Positions 12,042 through 21,096 of a stretch of 64,000 bases of DNA are shown here, piece after piece. The stretch is taken from positions 4,390,619-4,454,618 of the forward strand of contig NW_015622543.1 of assembly GCF_000835495.1 (NCBI RefSeq), read 5' to 3'. Position numbers and translations under genes: made by a program. The notes under the pieces were generated by a model, which was not told the DNA's origin, searched no databases, and worked only from the letters and a program-made list of their open reading frames with translations. The DNA comes from Cladophialophora immunda. Taxonomy: Eukaryota > Ascomycota > Eurotiomycetes > Chaetothyriales > Herpotrichiellaceae. Positions within the stretch are counted from its first letter, which is position 1; every line of letters begins with the position of its first letter.

Positions 12042-12503
12042 CTCGAATTGTTGCTGCGTAATTAATTAGATCTTGAGGTAAAATGCACAATCATGGTCTG
12101 TGTCGTTGGCCCCGAGGCAGGCAACAGGTAAAGGCTACTGTAATGTTGTGGAGACAGCGACAAGCCCCCCTCATGGATGGCGTCGGCTTTCGGGCAAGGC
12201 TGCCACTCTCCAAATTTACCTAACATCCCTCAAGCCGTTCGCAGTTGAGGTAGGATTTTGTGGAGGCGATGTTGTCATCGACTTGGGGATTTCGGCCAAA
12301 GACTGCCGACGCTTTCGAGAGACTTTTTGGTTGTGGAGGAAGTTGAAGATTCGCCCAGTCGGTACCGTGTCCTCCATAAAAAACAAGAAGGTGGGTGTAA
12401 ATGTGTGTCCCGTCCGCATGCATGATCTTTCTGGATTCTCTCGCGCAGTGCCATAAAGGAACAGTGAAATCCAGGAGAAGAAAGTCACAGAATCGAGGAA
12501 ACA
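12042..12503. promoter_or_regulatory. Bidirectional promoter between beta-hydroxyacid dehydrogenase and CMD-like gene
   Basis: These 462 bases separate divergent starts at 12041 (minus) and 12504 (plus). No operator is recognised. Confidence 0.45.
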
Positions 12504-13014
12504 ATGGCGGACACAGGTGCCGACAGCAGAGCGTTCCAAGACGGCGAGAAAGTTCGCCGTGCCGTCCTGGGCGATGGCTACGTCGACAAAGCGCTCCAGA
12601 AGGGCCAGAGCGAATACACACGGCCTCTGCAGAAATTCATCACCGAGTACGCCTGGGGCACTGTCTGGACAAGGCCCGAGCTGGAACGGAAGCAAAGGAG
12701 CATCATCAGTGAGAGAGAAGTCTTGAACTCTAGCGAGAGCTGCGTGCAAGCGAACAAAGCTTTTTCTTTGACGCTGACTTTTGGCGGCATGTTTCCCAGA
12801 TCTCGCATTCCTGATCGCCTTGAAAAGCTGGCCGGAGCTGCGACTTCATACCAAAGGCGCAATTCGCAACGGTCTGTCCATCGTTGAGATCAGAGAGGTG
12901 GTCCTTCAGTCTATGGTCTATTGCGGTGTCCCGGCCGGAGTAGAAGCTATGAAGCAGACCGAGGCGGCCATCAACGAAATGATCGCCGAAGGGGAGTGCC
13001 GTCCGATGGAATGA
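12504..13014 (+). CDS. Carboxymuconolactone decarboxylase-family protein
   Basis: Two exons (12504..12708 and 12800..13014) encode 139 aa from [12 protein letters not shown]. The conserved CMD fold is visible: [17 protein letters not shown], then across the splice [17 protein letters not shown], then [18 protein letters not shown] and [12 protein letters not shown]. The splice (donor GTGAGA at 12709, acceptor TTTCCCAG) restores SIINLAF exactly. Length and motifs match small gamma-carboxymuconolactone decarboxylase-like proteins, which decarboxylate or isomerise lactone acids in aromatic catabolism. There is no AhpD-type CxxC pair. Its neighbours, a beta-hydroxyacid dehydrogenase and a lactonase-like hydrolase, support a catabolic role. 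Confidence 0.9.
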
Positions 13015-13169
13015 TTTTTATGGAAAGTCATGGCCGGCTAGATAGAAGAGAAGGGAAGATAGATTGACATTAACGTCGTCTGGATGAACAAAGAAATTCC
13101 GAATACTTCATGGTCGCTAGAGAAGAGAATATCTTGTCTCTTTTTCTCGGTGTTTGTTATCCATCTTCA

Positions 13170-14162
13170 CTATTTGCTGCCCCCGTACATCCAATTTGGA
13201 AAGAATCGACTCTGATTCGCATTGTACCATTCCAAGTCATGGGCGACAACCCACTCGACGAGGTCGCCATTGACGTTCAGGAAATTTTGGATGCTTCGAA
13301 TCGTCTCCCGCGCGGTCGGCAAATCGCTGTGGACACTGCGCATGCCGCCGTGCCCATCGTCGTACGTTGCTATCTGCTTTTCTCCCGTCAAGATCCGGGG
13401 GTCGTGACAACAATCCCCGCCTAGGTAGACCCATTTATCCGGGGCGACGCGAAGGAGCGCGTTCATATGACCCCGGAGGTGGCCGGGGCTATCGACCAAG
13501 TAGAAGCTGCCGTCTCCGAAGAAGTCGACCGCGTTGGCCAAAGTGGATATACGTTGCCACTTGTGCGAAGTTTGGTGAACGAAGGCCTGGTCTTTGTGTG
13601 TGGAATTAGGAGTGGGCGGCAGTTCTTGTGTGCGGTCGGTGGGGAGTGGCTTGACTTCCATCATAGCTTTCGTATAGTGAGGAGCCCCGTGCTCGAGGAT
13701 ATAGAAAGTGCCGGAGCCGACGATAAAGTTAGACCCCGTATAGTCTGACGGCGTGCCGATATGGTCCCAGTGCACATGGCTCAGCATAACATAGTCGATA
13801 TCCTTTGCAGCATCCAAGCCCCCCTTGGCGAGGCTCTCCTTGGTGTCTGGAGAAGTCACAATCGGCTGTCTTTTTGAAATGTGAGGTTGCATCCCAGGTG
13901 CATAGGCACTCAGGTCGCGCTTGATACCTAGGTCGAAGACGATCCGTTCACTCTTACCCGGAGAACCAGCCACAGGATGCTCGATCAAGAAGCACATCGA
14001 CGGTACCATCGACGCCTTTTCAGGGTCTGCGTCGGTGACAAACAGCCTCTCTGGCAGAGTCACGAATCCTCCGTTCAACGCTGCGATACTGACATACACT
14101 TGATTGTTTCCTTGGGGCGGAGGCAGCTGGAGACCACTTTCTCTGTTCGGAACGTCTTCCAT
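13170..14162 (-). CDS. Metallo-beta-lactamase-fold hydrolase, lactonase-like
   Basis: An intronless 330-aa protein starts at MEDVPNRESG. The zinc site HxHxDH is present as LSHVHWDHIG (about residue 128-137). Further metal ligands are expected in SPGHLRGHMN and LGGDCCHD. The layout (VFDLGIKRDL, then the HxHxDH motif, then a central GxGTFYILEHGAP) resembles N-acyl-homoserine-lactone lactonases and related fungal hydrolases that open lactones or esters. No signal peptide is seen, so it is probably cytosolic. It could process the ester or lactone made by the cluster's monooxygenase. That link is inference; a glyoxalase-II-like or other thioester activity is not excluded. Confidence 0.87.
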   Translation of the reverse strand: MEDVPNRESGLQLPPPQGNNQVYVSIAALNGGFVTLPERLFVTDADPEKASMVPSMCFLIEHPVAGSPGKSERIVFDLGIKRDLSAYAPGMQPHISKRQPIVTSPDTKESLAKGGLDAAKDIDYVMLSHVHWDHIGTPSDYTGSNFIVGSGTFYILEHGAPHYTKAMMEVKPLPTDRTQELPPTPNSTHKDQAFVHQTSHKWQRISTLANAVDFFGDGSFYLVDSPGHLRGHMNALLRVAPDKWVYLGGDCCHDPRILTGEKQIATYDDGHGGMRSVHSDLPTARETIRSIQNFLNVNGDLVEWVVAHDLEWYNANQSRFFPNWMYGGSK

Positions 14163-14775
14163 CTTTTTTGTCTCGGTGGTTGATTCTTGGTGGAATGGTT
14201 TGTGGTTTGCGTGTGGTCTTTTCGGACTCCTGAATTCGATGTTGTGTTTGGGTTATATGAATTTATACGTTCATCGCCGTCACGGCGAATTCATGCTTGG
14301 TCTAAGAAAGCTCACCCAAACCTGGCCCCGATAAATCGGCACAGGAGCCGCCGTCTGGAGGTCAACTCCTCAGCACGACTTGTCTTGGAGATGACTTGTA
14401 GCATTGTGGAGACCTTGGAGATGCCAATGACGCTGTCTAGAGCTAATCGTTCTTGATGCCGGAGAGGAATCAATCATGCGTTGCAGAACGGTAATGACAC
14501 ACACAGTATTGTCTGTTGGACCGAAAAAGCCCACTCTCGCGAATCCAGAACGTCTGATTGTGCTCAGTGAGGCTGGCTTCGATCAGAGACAGTTCTACCA
14601 GCCGCAACCAAGAGCAACAACCCACCTTTTTCGTGAGACAATATGCTGTACAAACCGAGAAACCAACAGTTCCCGTAGCTGTATGTGTAATTCCGAATGA
14701 CAGCAGAGCTACATGGCGAAGATTAATGATTTTAAGGGCGTAGCACGGGTTCCATATTGTTATTGGATTGTTCGG
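14163..14775. promoter_or_regulatory. Intergenic: promoter of the lactonase-like hydrolase
   Basis: These 613 bases lie upstream of the hydrolase start and downstream of the flavoprotein stop, both on the minus strand. I see no gene. Confidence 0.35.
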
Positions 14776-16290
14776 CTAAAGTCTGGGGGCTCCAATGTGG
14801 CGTGCGAGCGCGGCGGCATCCTGACCAGCTATCTTCGCGACGACTGAAGACCTGATGAGGGAAGCGTCTGCGGCATATCCAAAATAAAATCCACCAGTGA
14901 TCTCGCCGGCGGCGTACAATCCCGGCATGATACGTCCTTCGTTGCTGATGACACGGCCTTTCTGGTCGGCCTTGATGCCTCCGAAAGTGAAGGTGATACC
15001 CGTGGTCACGGCGTACGCGACATAGGGCGGAGAATCCAGTGTCTGTGCCCAGTTGGACTTTATCGGCGACAACCCAGCTGCTGTTGCAAGGCCGTCTTTT
15101 CGGAAGGGATCGAAAGACGGTCGGGGCCCCTTGCCAGGCACTGCGGCGTTGAATTCGTGAATGGTGTTCAGGAGCGCGGCTCGGTCGAGGCCCAGCTTGT
15201 CCGCCAACTCTTCGATCGAGTCGGCACAAACCGGAGTGGCGTGAGACTTGTATCTGGGCTCGAGCAGGTGGATGACCTTCTGATCAAAGATCTGGAATGC
15301 CTTGCCGCCGGGTTGTTTCACGATTGCGGCCCCCATCTTGGAGTACGCCAGACTGGGTTCGTCCTCTCCTTCGTCGACGAACCTTTCTCCGGCCGAGTTG
15401 ACCATCACGCTGTAGGGGAAAGAATACCTTTCCCAAGCGTCGAGGACGTTGAAATCGCCCACTGCGGGAGTGTTGACGTCAAGCGGCGCACAGTGATAGC
15501 CACCCCAGTGGCCCTGTGCCTGTGCGCCAGCTTCGACAGCCCGTTCGAGCATCACTCCCGTGTTGAAGCTTGTGCCGCGAACCACGGAAAGCTCTAGGCC
15601 TTCTCCCAGATATTGTCTTCGCATCCTCGGATTCGCTTCGAAGCCGCCACACGCGAGGATGACTTTGCCGTAGAAATCGACAAACCCATCCACCTGACGG
15701 GCGCGGATACCGAGCACTTGGTCCCCAGCTGAGATGAGGTCGTGGCCAGGCGAGTCGTAGAAAACTTTTATGGGCGTTCGTTCAACAGCCTGCCACATGG
15801 CGTCGGTCAAGCCCCTTCCAAACCCTCGGTTCACCACGGGGACACCGGGGCTCAACTCGACCTTTTCATCCGTCAGGCCCTCCCTGGTCACCCAGAAGTT
15901 GAGCGGAATCACAAAGGGTACCCCGTGATCTGCCATCCATTTCACCGTATCATAGCCGTGCTCGATGATGGATCTGACTTCGTCGCGATCATGTCTTCCC
16001 CCGGACTTCTTCAGCATGTCTCGGGTGAATTCCTCGTTGGTATACGGACCCATAGTGCAGCGGTCCATATCCCCAAGGCTGTCCGCACATAGCAACGGTC
16101 TTAGGTGTTCCTTTCCATCATGCGGAAATCGCCACGCAGTGCCTGCAAACCGACTATTACCGCCTCTTTTGTCCTTCGGAGCCGCTTCGAGCATTGCCAC
16201 ATTTGCTCCAGCTTCATACGCAGACAGGGCCGCGCAACAGGCTGTGTTGCCTCCGCCGACCACGACTACGTCGAAATGGTGCTTTCCCAT
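14776..16290 (-). CDS. FAD-dependent oxidoreductase, tricarballylate dehydrogenase/fumarate reductase-like
   Basis: An intronless 504-aa flavoprotein starts at MGKHHFDVVVVGGGNTA. The N-terminal dinucleotide fold has VVGGGNTACCAALSAYEAG, followed by KRGGNSRFAGTAWRF, a signature of the TcuA (tricarballylate dehydrogenase) branch of the FAD_binding_2 family. The central region includes ILACGGFEANP and GVMLERAVEAGAQ. The C-terminus has TFGGIKADQKGRVI, PGLYAAGEITGGFYFGYAADASLIRS and ARHIGAPRL. Relatives oxidise or reduce C-C bonds next to carboxylates. Bacterial TcuA works with a TcuB partner, and no TcuB-like gene is visible here. It is divergent from the Zn2Cys6 regulator. The substrate is unknown. 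Confidence 0.88.
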   Translation of the reverse strand: MGKHHFDVVVVGGGNTACCAALSAYEAGANVAMLEAAPKDKRGGNSRFAGTAWRFPHDGKEHLRPLLCADSLGDMDRCTMGPYTNEEFTRDMLKKSGGRHDRDEVRSIIEHGYDTVKWMADHGVPFVIPLNFWVTREGLTDEKVELSPGVPVVNRGFGRGLTDAMWQAVERTPIKVFYDSPGHDLISAGDQVLGIRARQVDGFVDFYGKVILACGGFEANPRMRRQYLGEGLELSVVRGTSFNTGVMLERAVEAGAQAQGHWGGYHCAPLDVNTPAVGDFNVLDAWERYSFPYSVMVNSAGERFVDEGEDEPSLAYSKMGAAIVKQPGGKAFQIFDQKVIHLLEPRYKSHATPVCADSIEELADKLGLDRAALLNTIHEFNAAVPGKGPRPSFDPFRKDGLATAAGLSPIKSNWAQTLDSPPYVAYAVTTGITFTFGGIKADQKGRVISNEGRIMPGLYAAGEITGGFYFGYAADASLIRSSVVAKIAGQDAAALARHIGAPRL

Positions 16291-16978
16291 ATTGAGATTT
16301 TCCTAGATTTGGGGGTTCCAGATGGTTACAGCAGCCTGGCTCGGAAGGATTGAGCACCTGTACAAGAACCATTGACACCCAAGCGTTACTTCGCGGCCGC
16401 CTAGGACCACAGGCCGCGTATTTATCCCACGACTGGGCAAAGTTTGTGTCACCCCGGCCCAGAACTTCTCGTTGATCTCCCGAGGAGGCCGCCCTGCTGT
16501 CGAAAAGGCTTTTGGCAGCTCGAATGTCGGTCACGAGTATACGGGTCATGTCCATGGAGTTGTGGAGAACGTAGTCAACCCTGGCTTCCCCGAGCAAGCC
16601 ACAAGCCCAACCTCCACAATCTCCACAATCTCCAGAATCTCCCATCTTCTCTCCACCTCTGTCGAGTTGCGTGCACTGCGGTGGATCCAAGCAGCCGGGG
16701 CGGTCTCCAACTCCCAGACTCGACAGGTCCCGGATAGAGGTATCCAACCTCGTCTGGGTTGGACCGGGGCCAGTGAGAATACCTAGGCCATGCAGTCAGG
16801 CAAAGTTCCAACGCCACCTAGGTCTGCCAAACGTGGACAGTCGAAAGAGTCGACGCTATACGACTATAGGCACGAGGAAATCCACTCGGCAACTCCAAGA
16901 AACGGCTCTTGACTTTTTCAAAATTTGCTGTTCTTCAGATACGAAACGTCGCCTGTGGTATTACTTTGCGAGCGCGGC
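16291..16978. promoter_or_regulatory. Bidirectional promoter between flavoprotein and Zn2Cys6 regulator
   Basis: The 688-base divergent intergenic region contains three CCTAGG palindromes (16400, 16782, 16817) and a short tandem run of CCACAATCT units (about 16614-16638). The palindromes are candidate regulator sites. The same hexamer also occurs elsewhere in the window, so specificity is unproven. Confidence 0.4.
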
Positions 16979-17957
16979 ATGGAAGCGCATCGGCGGAAAG
17001 GTGGTGTCAATCGTCGCTCTGCCCCCCGCGCTCCTTTTGCATGCTCGCTGTGCAGAAGTCGCAAGGTACGATGCATTGTAACCCGCGAGGACTTGCCGTG
17101 CGTCAATTGTGAAAGGGATGGAATCGATTGTCACCTTGTGAGCAAGAGGCATGGAGTGCAAGTTTTGCATGGACATTCTATCAAGTCCCCTTTGGCTGAG
17201 AGATAGAAACAGTTACAAATCCATCCGCCACCCCCAAGGGACGCAGATACAGAGGAATCGGCAGAGTCGCCCCAGCTCGTCCGACGGGTGTCGCAGAAAC
17301 AACAAACCACTGGGACGCGCGAGCTGGTCACCAGGTTCCTGTCTCGAAAAATCGACGGACGGGGCTTCCTCGAGTTTGCATTCCCGCCAATGTTCAGGAA
17401 CGCTGTGCGAATACGCCAACTCTCTGGCAACAAGTCTTGAAATCCTGGACCGAGTCCAGATTGGTGGGTCGTTGGAGACTCTTCACCGATCCATGCTCGA
17501 GTCCATGGTTACTTCGATCCAGCAGATCTCAGCGTGCCGGCGTACCAGTCCGTCCTCTCCAGATGGACGCCCGCCGACTTATGCTGCTAGTACGACATGG
17601 TCATTCAAACAATCACCTCACCAAGATATCCAGCTTCCAGACCACGGCGATGGCTCACCAGCTCCTCGTCGGTTGCCGCAAGACCATCCCGGCGCGGCGG
17701 ACTACACGTCGGACCGTGATGATGAGAACGACAGTTTTGGAGGGTCGGAGATCAACGACATGCACAGTCGTGCATCGCCCGAGAGTCCGGCCGCCCTGGA
17801 TGGCTCTGTATTCTGTAGCTGGTTCTCTGATGCTGTCGTCCCAGCAGGCCTGGATAAGGCAACGCTGCAGAAAAGGAGTTTGTTGGTTGGATATGCCTAT
17901 TCTCGGAACGGGCCTAGAAGTGTTTATTCACTAGATTCCAACCGACAGGTAAGGTGA
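16979..17957 (+). CDS. Zn2Cys6 transcription factor, short; C-terminal part unresolved
   Basis: The ATG at 16979 opens a protein with a canonical binuclear zinc cluster, CSLCRSRKVRC...LPCVNCERDGIDC (residues about 27-54), preceded by a basic patch. A donor at GTGAGC (after CHL, about 17137) and an acceptor GAGATAG near 17206 give a second exon, KQLQIHPPPP...QKQQTTG...FPPMFRNA. A third exon from about 17455 runs to the stop at 17955-17957 and ends VYSLDSNRQVR. The exon 2/3 junction is my best guess; other frames in 17440-17600 also read like protein. The predicted product of about 270-300 aa is short for this class, and I see no fungal TF middle domain. It may be a reduced or decaying regulator. 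Its position suggests local control. Confidence 0.6.
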
Positions 17958-18481
17958 GAGGCTGGAGAAGGGAGAGACAGTTGGAAAAAATGGATTGTCG
18001 GACGCCTTCAGTGTGAGGCTCCAATGCCGTTAGAAAACGCCTCCCTTAGAGAGTCGAAGGGTTGTACGGGACTTTTTGCTATGGAGGAAATAATGGAGAT
18101 CATTTACACCGGCTGTACAAGTACATAGGAAGCAAGAGATACTGGTCACGGCATGGAGATGTTGGAGGAAGATGACCTGGTCACCTTTCTCCATCCCCGC
18201 CAAACTGACAACGATACTACCGATTGCCCTCGGTCCCATTTTTCGACCCGTAGCACTTCGATGCACACAGGACGCCATGCGTCTTTGTCAACCGAAATCG
18301 GACAAATATACATAAAGGGTATGGAACCAAATATCCACTGACCTCAACAGGCGGCTTTCATACATTTACCACAGCGCTTAATTTCTTACACCACGACGTC
18401 GTTTGAAGGCCCTACAACCACCCCAGGCCCTAAAGCCACGGCGCTGTCGTGTGGCACTGACCTGCACGGCCCTGTCTCAGC
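17958..18481. promoter_or_regulatory. Intergenic upstream of the SDR gene
   Basis: These 524 bases hold the regulator's 3' flank and the SDR promoter. No gene is seen. Confidence 0.35.
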
Positions 18482-19330
18482 ATGACCAACGCCGACCTTC
18501 CCATCTACCCAGACCTCCGAGGCAAAGTCGCGATCGTGACTGGGATCGGCCAGGACGGGCCCCCCGACATCACAGACAACTGGGGCAACGGCGCGGCGAT
18601 ATCTCTGGCACTGGCTCGGAACGGCGTGCAGGTGTTCGGGTGCGATGTCAACCTCGAGGCCGCCACGCGGACCAAAGCTCGCATCGAGGCCGCCGTGCCT
18701 GGGGCCGTGGTGGACGTCGTGAAGGCGGACGTCACCTCCTCCTCCTCCGTGGACGGCTTCGTGCAGGCATGTCTGCGCAGGCACGGCCGCGTGGACATTC
18801 TCGTCAACAACGTCGGCAAGAGCGAGAAGGGGGGCCCGGCCGAGATGGACGAGGCGGTCTGGGACGCCCAGGTCGCCGTCAACCTCAAGAGCGTCTATCT
18901 CATGTGCCACGCCGTCCTCCCCGCCATGGAGGCGCAGGGCGTCGGCGCGGTCGTGAACGTCAGCAGCATCGCCGGCATGCGGTACATCGGCAAGCCCCAG
19001 GTCGCCTACGCCGCGACTAAGGCCGCCGTGACGACCTTTACCAAACACTCCGGGGTCATCTACGCCGCCAAGGGCGTCCGGCTCAACGCCGTCCTACCGG
19101 GCCTGATGTTCACGCCGCTCGTGCACACCATTGCCAACAAGTACGCCGACGGCGACTATGACGGGTTCGTGGCGACGCGCAACGCCCAGGTGCCGGCAGG
19201 GAAGATGGGCACCTCCCTGGACATGGCCAACGCCGTCCTTTTCCTCTCGAGCAACGTCGCCGCGCGCTATGTGACGGGCCAGAAACTCGTCGTGGATGGC
19301 GGCATGGTCTCCAGCACAGGACGGACGTGA
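18482..19330 (+). CDS. Short-chain dehydrogenase/reductase (classical SDR)
   Basis: An intronless gene encodes 282 aa from MTNADLPIYPDLRGK. It has a Rossmann start (KVAIVTG) with an extended glycine loop, then CDVNLE after beta-2, the NNVGKS version of the NNAG motif, VNVSSIAG (catalytic Ser) and YAATK (catalytic Tyr and Lys). The C-terminal VTGQKLVVDGGM is typical of FabG-like enzymes. The classical TGxxxGxG motif is stretched here by roughly ten residues (TGIGQDGPPD...WGNGAA). The gene is visibly richer in G+C at third positions than its neighbours. Enzymes of this type oxidise secondary alcohols or reduce ketones with NAD(P)(H). It may supply the ketone for the monooxygenase or oxidise the alcohol made after lactone opening; both are inference. 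Confidence 0.9.
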   Translation: MTNADLPIYPDLRGKVAIVTGIGQDGPPDITDNWGNGAAISLALARNGVQVFGCDVNLEAATRTKARIEAAVPGAVVDVVKADVTSSSSVDGFVQACLRRHGRVDILVNNVGKSEKGGPAEMDEAVWDAQVAVNLKSVYLMCHAVLPAMEAQGVGAVVNVSSIAGMRYIGKPQVAYAATKAAVTTFTKHSGVIYAAKGVRLNAVLPGLMFTPLVHTIANKYADGDYDGFVATRNAQVPAGKMGTSLDMANAVLFLSSNVAARYVTGQKLVVDGGMVSSTGRT

Positions 19331-19872
19331 AAAGTGCAATATGATCGGACAACCCAGAACATATCTGGAGTCGATTTTTACCTGCCAAAAAGTCTCTCCA
19401 TCTGCAGGTCGCTGCTCTCATGCAACTGAGTCGGACTCTGTCGCGGGCCGCTTCAATCCGACCTTCGAATTTCATCGTGACCACGCAGGACAGCACCGAA
19501 GGAGCGTCTCCCAGCACCCACCCTAAACAGATCCTATTGTCCATAGTAGACCAAAGTTGGTAGAGGAGGAGGGAAGGTCAAAAGCCCGAGAAGGACCCCA
19601 AGACTCGTTGGCGAATCGAGGGTGAGCAAAGTAGTAAGCGGCTTCATCACTCGGCGAAGATGACCGGCAGGTTTTTGCGTGATAGTATGTATATATGGAA
19701 GTATTATCAATCAATTCCGCCCAGGCAGTTCGCCTTTCAAGACCTAGGTATCGTGGGCTAGCGCTCGTTTTGGTCCGTAATCCTGCAGGGAAACCAGTAT
19801 CGCCTTTTGTTTGGCCATCTCCTCCAGCTGAAACACTGGCTTTTGATCCTTCTCGAATCCCAGAGATGGCAC
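19331..19872. other. Intergenic, right boundary of the accessory cluster
   Basis: This stretch of about 540 bases lies between the SDR stop and the stop of the next, convergent gene. It holds 3' flanks only. Gene content changes here from accessory catabolic to conserved housekeeping. Confidence 0.4.
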
Positions 19873-21096
19873 TTATGCCTCCGACTTGACCTTCTCCTTT
19901 AGTTGCTGTCCTTCTTCAACCTTCTTGGACAACACCTTCTTCACATCCTCAATTGCACTTTTGACCAGCTTTTCTGCCTCCTGTCCATGCTTTTGGCTGA
20001 GCTCCTGCAACTGCTGCAGCTTTGTTCCAATCTCTGATCCACCAGGCATCATGTTGAGCAACTGCTCAATGCCACCCCCGGCATTTTCGGAGGCTTTGTC
20101 TACTTGGTCCTTGACGAACTTTTGCAGGTCGTCTGTATTCCCTGACTGAGCCGCCTCTTGGACCTTCTGCCATAATTGACCTAGATCTCCACGGAGCAGC
20201 TTTGACTTGTTCTCCTCGATGAGCTTCTTTATCTGCGGTTGCTTGTCCAAGAGCGGCTTGGCCTGCTCCATACCCTTCTGCCAGGCTTGGTCGCCGTACT
20301 TCTTCAGCTGTTGTGCCTTCTCTTGCAATAGATCTTGAAGTTTCTGCACTGTCGAGAAGCTGACACCGCCCGCCAGAATGTCGCGCGCCTGCTGCCAGGT
20401 CTCGTCAACTGCCTTCTTGGCTTCCGGGCCATACTGCTCGCCCATCTGCTGTAGTTGTTCGAACCTGCCTCCAAACTGACTCTTCAACTGGGGGTGGTTG
20501 TCTAGGATGTCTTGTCCAGCGCTGGCTGCCAGACTGCCAATTCGCTTGAAACAATCTTCAAGAATTCCCCAAACTTGCACGACAGCTTCCATGCTGAACC
20601 CCTTCTTGGTGACATCCTTCAGCTTCGTGTAGGTATCGTTGACGATTTCGTCTACTTCGTCTCCATGCTTCTCCCGAACCTTGTCCACATCCTCGAAAGC
20701 AGAGTCGACGTATTTTGAGGCCCCAGGAATCATCCTTGTGTAGCTTTGTACCGTCTCCCTCAGCCACTGGATGGCTTGATTAGGCTCCGGGGCGTTCTGA
20801 GTCGTCTTCTTGAAGGCATCGTCCACGTAGGCTTTCGTCGAGTGTATCGTGTTCAAGGCAGTTTTGGCACCCGAGAACTGATACCACATGTATCCTAGCA
20901 CGAAGGCAAAAGTGCCACCAGCCAAGCCTCCCAGAAGAGCCTGGCTTGAAGATGACGAGGCATCGGTAGCAGTTTTGGTGGGAGCTGTAGACTGGAAGCG
21001 GATGTTGCGAGGCTTTGGAGGGACATGGACTGGTCGACGAACTCTCAGTGCCCGACCCGAGCGAAGAGCTGCCGTGGGTGTTCTTCCTAGCATCAT
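19873..21096 (-). CDS. Mitochondrial membrane protein with long helical/coiled-coil domain
   Basis: An intronless 407-aa protein has two adjacent ATGs at its start (21096 and 21093). The N-terminus is rich in Arg and Ser and poor in acidic residues (RSGRALRVRRPVHV), ending near RFQST, as in a mitochondrial presequence. One transmembrane segment follows (LLGGLAGGTFAFVLGYMWYQF, about residues 53-73). The rest is a long, Lys/Gln/Glu-rich amphipathic helical region with repeated DKQPQIKKL- and QLQELSQKHGQEAEKL-like segments. The layout suggests an inner-membrane protein with a helical domain in the matrix or intermembrane space. I recognise it as a conserved fungal type but cannot name it. Confidence 0.82.
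   Translation of the reverse strand: MMLGRTPTAALRSGRALRVRRPVHVPPKPRNIRFQSTAPTKTATDASSSSSQALLGGLAGGTFAFVLGYMWYQFSGAKTALNTIHSTKAYVDDAFKKTTQNAPEPNQAIQWLRETVQSYTRMIPGASKYVDSAFEDVDKVREKHGDEVDEIVNDTYTKLKDVTKKGFSMEAVVQVWGILEDCFKRIGSLAASAGQDILDNHPQLKSQFGGRFEQLQQMGEQYGPEAKKAVDETWQQARDILAGGVSFSTVQKLQDLLQEKAQQLKKYGDQAWQKGMEQAKPLLDKQPQIKKLIEENKSKLLRGDLGQLWQKVQEAAQSGNTDDLQKFVKDQVDKASENAGGGIEQLLNMMPGGSEIGTKLQQLQELSQKHGQEAEKLVKSAIEDVKKVLSKKVEEGQQLKEKVKSEA

Noticed and set aside
223..19330. Classical secondary-metabolite biosynthetic cluster
   Set aside because: No polyketide synthase, NRPS, terpene synthase or prenyltransferase is visible; the enzymes are all tailoring- or catabolism-type. A backbone gene left of position 1 cannot be excluded.
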